Assembly (NCBI GenBank): GCA_025454075.1
Contig: JALOPD010000204.1
Span: forward strand, 1 to 10,902
Direction of reading: 5' to 3'
DNA length: 10,902 nucleotides
Origin: Desulfobacterales bacterium
GTDB lineage: Bacteria > Desulfobacterota > Desulfobacteria > Desulfobacterales > UBA2174_A
Shown here: in pieces, positions 8,101 to 10,902 of the stretch
Numbering within the stretch: position 1 is the first letter of the stretch
How the letters are laid out: each line of letters begins with the position of its first letter
Made by a program: the position numbers and the translations under genes
The notes under the pieces: model-generated
What the model was told of the DNA's origin: nothing
Database searches by the model: none
Seen by the model: only the letters and a program-made list of their open reading frames with translations

Positions 8101-8730
8101 GAATTCGGCTTCGACGGGTCCTGGGCCGAGCCCGTCTGCCGCATGATCGCCGACGTGCTGTCCGTCGCCGTGTTCTGCGACCCGTCGCCGGTGCGGCTGG
8201 CGGAGGTGAGCGCCGATCGGCGCGTCAGCGAGCTGGAGTTCTACTTTCCCCTGAACCTGGTGACGCCGGCCGTCCTGGAGGAGGTCTTCGCGCGCCACGG
8301 GGGTGCGGCGGGCACCCGGGACGCCGCATCGGACGCGGCGATCGGCCGTCTGCAGTTCGCGCCGACCCGCGGCTTCATGAAAGGGTACATCGACCTCGTG
8401 TTCGAGCACCGCGGCCGCTACTATCTGATCGACTGGAAGTCCAATCGCCTGGGCGCCGCCCGGGAGGACTACCGCCCCGATCGCCTGAGCCCCGTGATGG
8501 CCGCGCACCGGTATGACCTGCAGTATCATCTCTACACGTTGGCGCTGCATCGCTACCTGCGCCGCAGCCTTCCGGGCTACGACTATGACCGGGATTTCGG
8601 CGGCGTCGGCTATGTCTTCCTGCGCGGAGTCCACCGCGCCTGGGGCGCGGATGCCGGAATTTTCCGCGACCGCCCGGCGCCCGAACTGGTGCATGCGCTG
8701 GGAGCGGCGCTCATCCCCGATGACGCCTGA
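5122..8730 (+). CDS. recB: RecBCD exonuclease V, beta subunit RecB (helicase-nuclease)
   Basis: RecB is the 3'-5' SF1A helicase and sole nuclease of RecBCD, which processes double-strand breaks and loads RecA. The 1202-residue product (E. coli: 1180) shows Walker A AAAGTGKT (19-26), motif Ia VVTFTRAATAELR (49-61), FTIHGFCQRVL (116-126), Walker B VDEFQDTD (392-399), motif III GDPKQAIYGFRG (421-432), motif IV IRNWRSSP, motif V TVHRSKGLEYP (736-746) and motif VI MLYVAVTRAQQ (802-812). The C-terminal nuclease has GNFFHSIFEAL with H971, ELEF (1037-1040), GYIDLVF with D1091, IDWKSN with D1104 and K1106, and QYHLYTLAL (1134-1142). These match the E. coli catalytic residues H956, D1067, D1080 and K1082. 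The ATG at 5122 overlaps the upstream stop by ATGA and places Walker A where expected. The much longer in-frame extension back to 4546 runs through other genes. The Shine-Dalgarno is weak, so translation probably depends on coupling. Confidence 0.98.
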   Translation: MTPFDLLHSPLHGINLIEAAAGTGKTYTIEGLFLRLVLEKRLPVEQILVVTFTRAATAELRDRIYRRLAKARDVFAGAGDGDDELLRHLAGRAADPAQANRLLGQALTDFDRAAIFTIHGFCQRVLYENAFETACAFDAELIQDQTPILTEVVDDFWRQWVSGQPPEFLQFAADCLGGPDRLLELARNAAKADVAMTPRQETPALRDESLHAFRRRLDRLRAGWRLGRAEVRRLLLAAALDGRSYGALRRTADGDRPSGRERTVESLLDALDAYLDQPYPDCPAPAAVAKLTASGLARAALKGGPPPSHPVFAACEDFHRAAEVLAAEMTGQLLFLKCRLLERTAAELERRTAARGRVSFDDLLRRVARALGSGRGDELARTVRGRYRAALVDEFQDTDELQYAVFERLFAAPPHLLFMIGDPKQAIYGFRGADLFSYLRAARKADAQFTLIRNWRSSPGLVRAVNALFSRCAAPFLYPGIGFAPGSAVRPESGAPSPAMILWHIAAGRHRDDGKPLTKAAAQFLLARVVTAEIQRLTADRPGNWPAGAIAVLVRTNRQAELMKAHLSAAGVPAVVYSTANVFDATEARELLALLASLADPQNALRLKSTAATRLLGVSAAEIAAGENSGDAWERRVRRHWDYHRLWTERGFIAMFRQLLSGEGVKQRLLRLPDGERRLTNLLHLAELAHGAAGENALGPAGLLAWLERQIDPRAQRSEEAQLRLESDDRAVRIVTVHRSKGLEYPVVFCPFVWSGSALGAGDVTFHDPANDDRLTVDLSGDKASPNRVHAQNEMLSENLRMLYVAVTRAQQRCYLAWGRINTAETSALSYLLRAREETERPSEADWISRLKSEFNAVGDDEARRRLDELAGASGGAIAIRPLPDAQPSRPAKGRVRPLRLAGREFHGRIDSTWSLASYSALAAAGGVDAPDHDFAFPPESPTPRPADLAPAEEGGLHGFPAGARAGNFFHSIFEALDFTRPDARTIVDRKLAEFGFDGSWAEPVCRMIADVLSVAVFCDPSPVRLAEVSADRRVSELEFYFPLNLVTPAVLEEVFARHGGAAGTRDAASDAAIGRLQFAPTRGFMKGYIDLVFEHRGRYYLIDWKSNRLGAAREDYRPDRLSPVMAAHRYDLQYHLYTLALHRYLRRSLPGYDYDRDFGGVGYVFLRGVHRAWGADAGIFRDRPAPELVHALGAALIPDDA

Positions 8731-10444
8731 TCTGACCGCCAGCGGCCTTTTTTCGGCCCTCGACCTGCACTTCGCCCGGTTCATCCGCCGTTTCGGAAGT
8801 CCGGACGCGGACGCGCTGGGCCTTGCGGCGGCGCTGGTGAGCCGGGCGGCCGGCAGCGGCGACGTCTGCCTGGATCTGAACGCCCTGCCCGTCGGCCGCC
8901 CCGGCGAACGCCGGCCCCTGGTGCTGGACGACGCCAACCGGCTCTACCTTCACCGCTACTGGGAATACGAACAGCGACTGGCTTTCGGCCTCCGGACCCG
9001 CGCGGCCTGCCTGGCGGACGGCGTCGACCGGGAGGCGCTGAAGGCCGCCATCCGGCGCCGGTTCCCGGATGGGCCGGCGGGCGCCGGGATCGACTGGCAG
9101 GCGGTGGCCGTGGCCGTCTCCGTGCTGAAGCGCCTGGCGGTGATAACGGGCGGCCCGGGGACCGGCAAGACCACCACGGTCAGGCAGATCCTCGGCGTCT
9201 GGGAGGATCTGAACTCCAGCCGGTCGACCCGGGTGCTGCTGGCCGCACCCACAGGCAAGGCTGCCGCCCGGCTCAAGGAATCCCTCACGCCGCGCCCGGG
9301 CCCGACGCCCGCGGCCGCCTACGAGGTTCACACCCTGCACCGGCTGCTCCGCCCGGTGGCCGGCACGCCCTTGTTCCGGCACCACCGCGGACAGCCCTTG
9401 CCGGTCGACCTGATGATCGTCGACGAGGTCTCCATGGTCGATCTGGCGCTGATGGCCAAGCTGGTGGACGCGCTGCCGGAAACGGCGCGGCTGGTCCTGA
9501 TCGGCGACCGGAACCAGCTCGCCTCGGTGGAGGCCGGATCGGTGTTGGGCGACATCTGCGGACCGGCGCAGCCGGGGGTCTCGCCCGCGCTCCGGGAATC
9601 GATCCTCGCCGCCACCGGCCAGGCCGTCCCGCTGGCGGGGGGAGCTTCAGCGCTGCAGGACAGCATCGTGGCGCTTCAGGCCAGCCATCGGTTCGCGGCC
9701 GGCAGCGCCATCGCGACGCTCAGCCGGGTGGTCAACGCGGGGGATGCGGCCGGTGCGGTCGCGATCCTCACGCAGCCCGGAGACGGCTCGGTCGGCTGGC
9801 AGCCGCCGCCATCCGACCGGGACCCCGCGGCCGGGTGGCAGCGGTGTCTCGCCGCCGGATATGCGGACTACCGGCCGCTGCCGGACCCGGCCGCGATGCT
9901 CCGGGACATCGGCCGGTTCAAAGTGCTCTGCGCCCACCGCCGCGGGGCCGGGGGGGTCGCGGAGCTGAACCGGCTGACCGAGCGCATGCTGGTCCGCCAG
10001 GGCCGCATCCGCCTGCCGCCGCCGCGCACCAGCCCCTGGTATCCCGGCCGGCCCGTGCTGGTCACCCAGAACGATTACCGTCTGGGGCTTTTCAACGGCG
10101 ACATCGGGGTCGCGCTGAGCGCCGCCTCCGGCGGCTCCGAGGACCTGACGGTCTTTTTCCAGGATGCCGCCGGCGGTCTGCGCCGCTGCCCGCCGCACCG
10201 CCTGCCGGAGCACGAGACGGTCTTTGCCATGACGGTGCACAAGAGCCAGGGGTCCGAATTCGACGAGGTGCTGCTCTCGTTGCCGGAGGAGGACTCGCCC
10301 GTGCTGTCGCGCGAACTGATCTACACCGCCCTGACCCGGGCGCGGCGGCGCTTCACGCTGGTCGGCCGCCGGGAGGTGCTGGCGGCCGCGATCGAGCGGC
10401 GCATCGAGCGCACCTCCGGCCTGCGCGACGCGCTCTGGGAGTAG
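8720..10444 (+). CDS. recD: RecBCD exonuclease V, alpha subunit RecD (5'-3' helicase)
   Basis: RecD is the SF1B motor that moves 5'-3' on the opposite strand from RecB and is needed for nuclease activity and Chi control. The 574-residue product (E. coli RecD: 608) has an N-terminal RecB-binding region (LDLHFARFIRRFG). Walker A is ITGGPGTGKTTT (142-153) with K150, followed by LLAAPTGKAAARLKE. Walker B is IVDEVSMVD (233-241). Next come VLIGDRNQLASVEAGSVLGDIC (from 259), the ASHRF motif, motif V AMTVHKSQGSEFDEV (503-517) and motif VI IYTALTRARRR (534-544). No long N-terminal extension of the RecD2 type is seen, and the recC/recB neighbours settle the identity. The ATG at 8720 overlaps the recB end by 11 bp in another frame. 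An in-frame ATG at 8513 lies deep inside recB and is rejected. The Shine-Dalgarno is poor, suggesting coupling to recB. This is the last gene of the operon. Confidence 0.97.
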   Translation: MTPDLTASGLFSALDLHFARFIRRFGSPDADALGLAAALVSRAAGSGDVCLDLNALPVGRPGERRPLVLDDANRLYLHRYWEYEQRLAFGLRTRAACLADGVDREALKAAIRRRFPDGPAGAGIDWQAVAVAVSVLKRLAVITGGPGTGKTTTVRQILGVWEDLNSSRSTRVLLAAPTGKAAARLKESLTPRPGPTPAAAYEVHTLHRLLRPVAGTPLFRHHRGQPLPVDLMIVDEVSMVDLALMAKLVDALPETARLVLIGDRNQLASVEAGSVLGDICGPAQPGVSPALRESILAATGQAVPLAGGASALQDSIVALQASHRFAAGSAIATLSRVVNAGDAAGAVAILTQPGDGSVGWQPPPSDRDPAAGWQRCLAAGYADYRPLPDPAAMLRDIGRFKVLCAHRRGAGGVAELNRLTERMLVRQGRIRLPPPRTSPWYPGRPVLVTQNDYRLGLFNGDIGVALSAASGGSEDLTVFFQDAAGGLRRCPPHRLPEHETVFAMTVHKSQGSEFDEVLLSLPEEDSPVLSRELIYTALTRARRRFTLVGRREVLAAAIERRIERTSGLRDALWE

Positions 10445-10476
10445 CCGCGCATCGAGCGTCCGCGGCGACGTCCGTG

Positions 10477-10505
10477 TTTACCGGCTGCGGCGGCTGTGTT
10501 ATTTT
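10477..10505 (+). promoter_or_regulatory. Putative sigma-70 promoter for ispF (extended -10)
   Basis: In the gap after recD, TTTACC (10477-10482) resembles a -35 element and TATTTT (10500-10505) a -10 element, with 17-bp spacing. A TG at 10497-10498 is correctly placed for an extended -10. Each hexamer matches the consensus at four of six positions. This short T-rich stretch stands out in otherwise GC-rich sequence, and transcription would start near 10512, giving a leader of about 30 bases before ispF. The prediction is by eye only. Confidence 0.45.
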
Positions 10506-10526
10506 TGGGGCAACCACCGCCTTGCG

Positions 10527-10533
10527 AGAGGAG
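10527..10533 (+). promoter_or_regulatory. Strong Shine-Dalgarno site of ispF
   Basis: AGAGGAG lies seven bases before the ATG at 10541. It is the best ribosome-binding site in the window and fixes the ispF start. It contrasts with the weak sites of recC, recB and recD. Confidence 0.8.
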
Positions 10534-10540
10534 CATACGG

Positions 10541-10902
10541 ATGAGCCGCCTGGGGTTCAGCACCGGCATCGGCTTCGATTTTCACCGCCTGGTCGCGGGC
10601 CGCGATCTGGTCCTCGGCGGGGTCAGGATCCCGCACGAAAAGGGGCTGCTGGGCCATTCCGACGCCGACGTCCTGGTACATGCGATCTGCGACGCGCTGC
10701 TCGGGGCCGCCGGCCTGGGCGACATCGGCATCCACTTCCCGGACACCGATCCGGCTTATAAGGGCATGTCGGGCCTGGAGCTCCTGCGCCGGGCCTGCGC
10801 GCAGCTCGTCGCCGCCGGCTGCCGGATCGTCAGCGTCGACGCGGTCGTGCTGGCCGAGGCGCCCAAGGTCATGCCGCATCGCCACGAGATGCTGCGGCGC
10901 AT
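10541..10902 (+). CDS. ispF: 2-C-methyl-D-erythritol 2,4-cyclodiphosphate synthase IspF (3' end cut by window)
   Basis: IspF is a zinc-dependent trimeric enzyme of the MEP isoprenoid pathway. It converts CDP-methylerythritol 2-phosphate to methylerythritol 2,4-cyclodiphosphate with release of CMP. The window holds the first 120 codons plus two bases of a protein usually about 155-160 residues long. GIGFDFHRL (9-17) supplies zinc ligands D13 and H15, and H47 is the third, matching D8, H10 and H42 of E. coli. [32 protein letters not shown] and [16 protein letters not shown] are family signatures, and [13 protein letters not shown] follows. The missing part should hold the C-terminal TTEKLGFTGRxEG-type motif. 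The gene has its own likely promoter and a strong ribosome-binding site, so it probably starts a separate transcript. In many Desulfobacterota ispF precedes cysS, but that region is outside the window. Confidence 0.97.
   Translation, partial: MSRLGFSTGIGFDFHRLVAGRDLVLGGVRIPHEKGLLGHSDADVLVHAICDALLGAAGLGDIGIHFPDTDPAYKGMSGLELLRRACAQLVAAGCRIVSVDAVVLAEAPKVMPHRHEMLRR

Noticed and set aside
8513..8719. In-frame extension upstream of the recD start
   Set aside because: It lies inside the RecB nuclease domain, and its translation resembles frame-shifted RecB, not a RecD N-terminus.
5092..8937. A 1281-codon open frame on the minus strand opposite recB
   Set aside because: Long antisense frames are expected in GC-rich genes. 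The translation has no recognisable motifs, while the + strand shows complete RecB helicase and nuclease motifs.
10399..10458. 12-base repeat GCGCATCGAGCG at the recD end (10399-10410) and after its stop (10447-10458)
   Set aside because: It is a single short GC-rich repeat that could be a coincidence. It has no attachment-site or mobile-element context.
10444..10466. Inverted repeat GCCGCG/CGCGGC with an 11-base loop just after recD, considered as a terminator
   Set aside because: The stem is only 6 bp, the loop is long and no T-tract follows. Such repeats are common by chance at this GC content.

Overview
This is a GC-rich, tightly packed bacterial chromosome segment with every supported gene on the + strand. 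It looks like a Desulfobacterota (deltaproteobacterial) genome. The IHF-alpha-like protein has the MTLTKA start and the VLISGFGKFCV and RRGRNPATG motifs that I associate with that phylum, and a flagellar FliK/FlhB-like gene pair is also present. This assignment rests on remembered family patterns, not on a search.

Layout: an integration host factor alpha-like gene (16-324) is followed after about 105 bp by a five-gene overlapping block. The order is recC (430-3702), a FliK-type hook-length-control-like protein (3699-4853), a 91-residue FlhB C-terminal-domain homologue (4850-5125), recB (5122-8730) and recD (8720-10444). Every junction in the block overlaps: three by ATGA, and recB/recD by 11 bp. 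The block therefore reads as one translationally coupled operon. A 96-bp gap with a plausible extended -10 promoter and a strong Shine-Dalgarno sequence then leads into ispF (10541 onward), which is cut by the window end.

The rec genes encode a complete RecBCD (exonuclease V). RecB carries all the SF1 helicase motifs and a complete-looking C-terminal nuclease centre. RecD carries intact SF1 helicase motifs. RecC carries the expected scaffold and Chi-scanning regions. IHF and IspF are ordinary housekeeping proteins.

Two things stand out. First, a FliK-like/FlhB-CTD-like pair, belonging to flagellar type III export families, sits inside the recombination operon between recC and recB. Second, RecC has an exact 27-bp in-frame tandem duplication that inserts nine residues into one of its most conserved motifs. 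RecC also differs from E. coli at several Chi-contacting positions, while others are kept.
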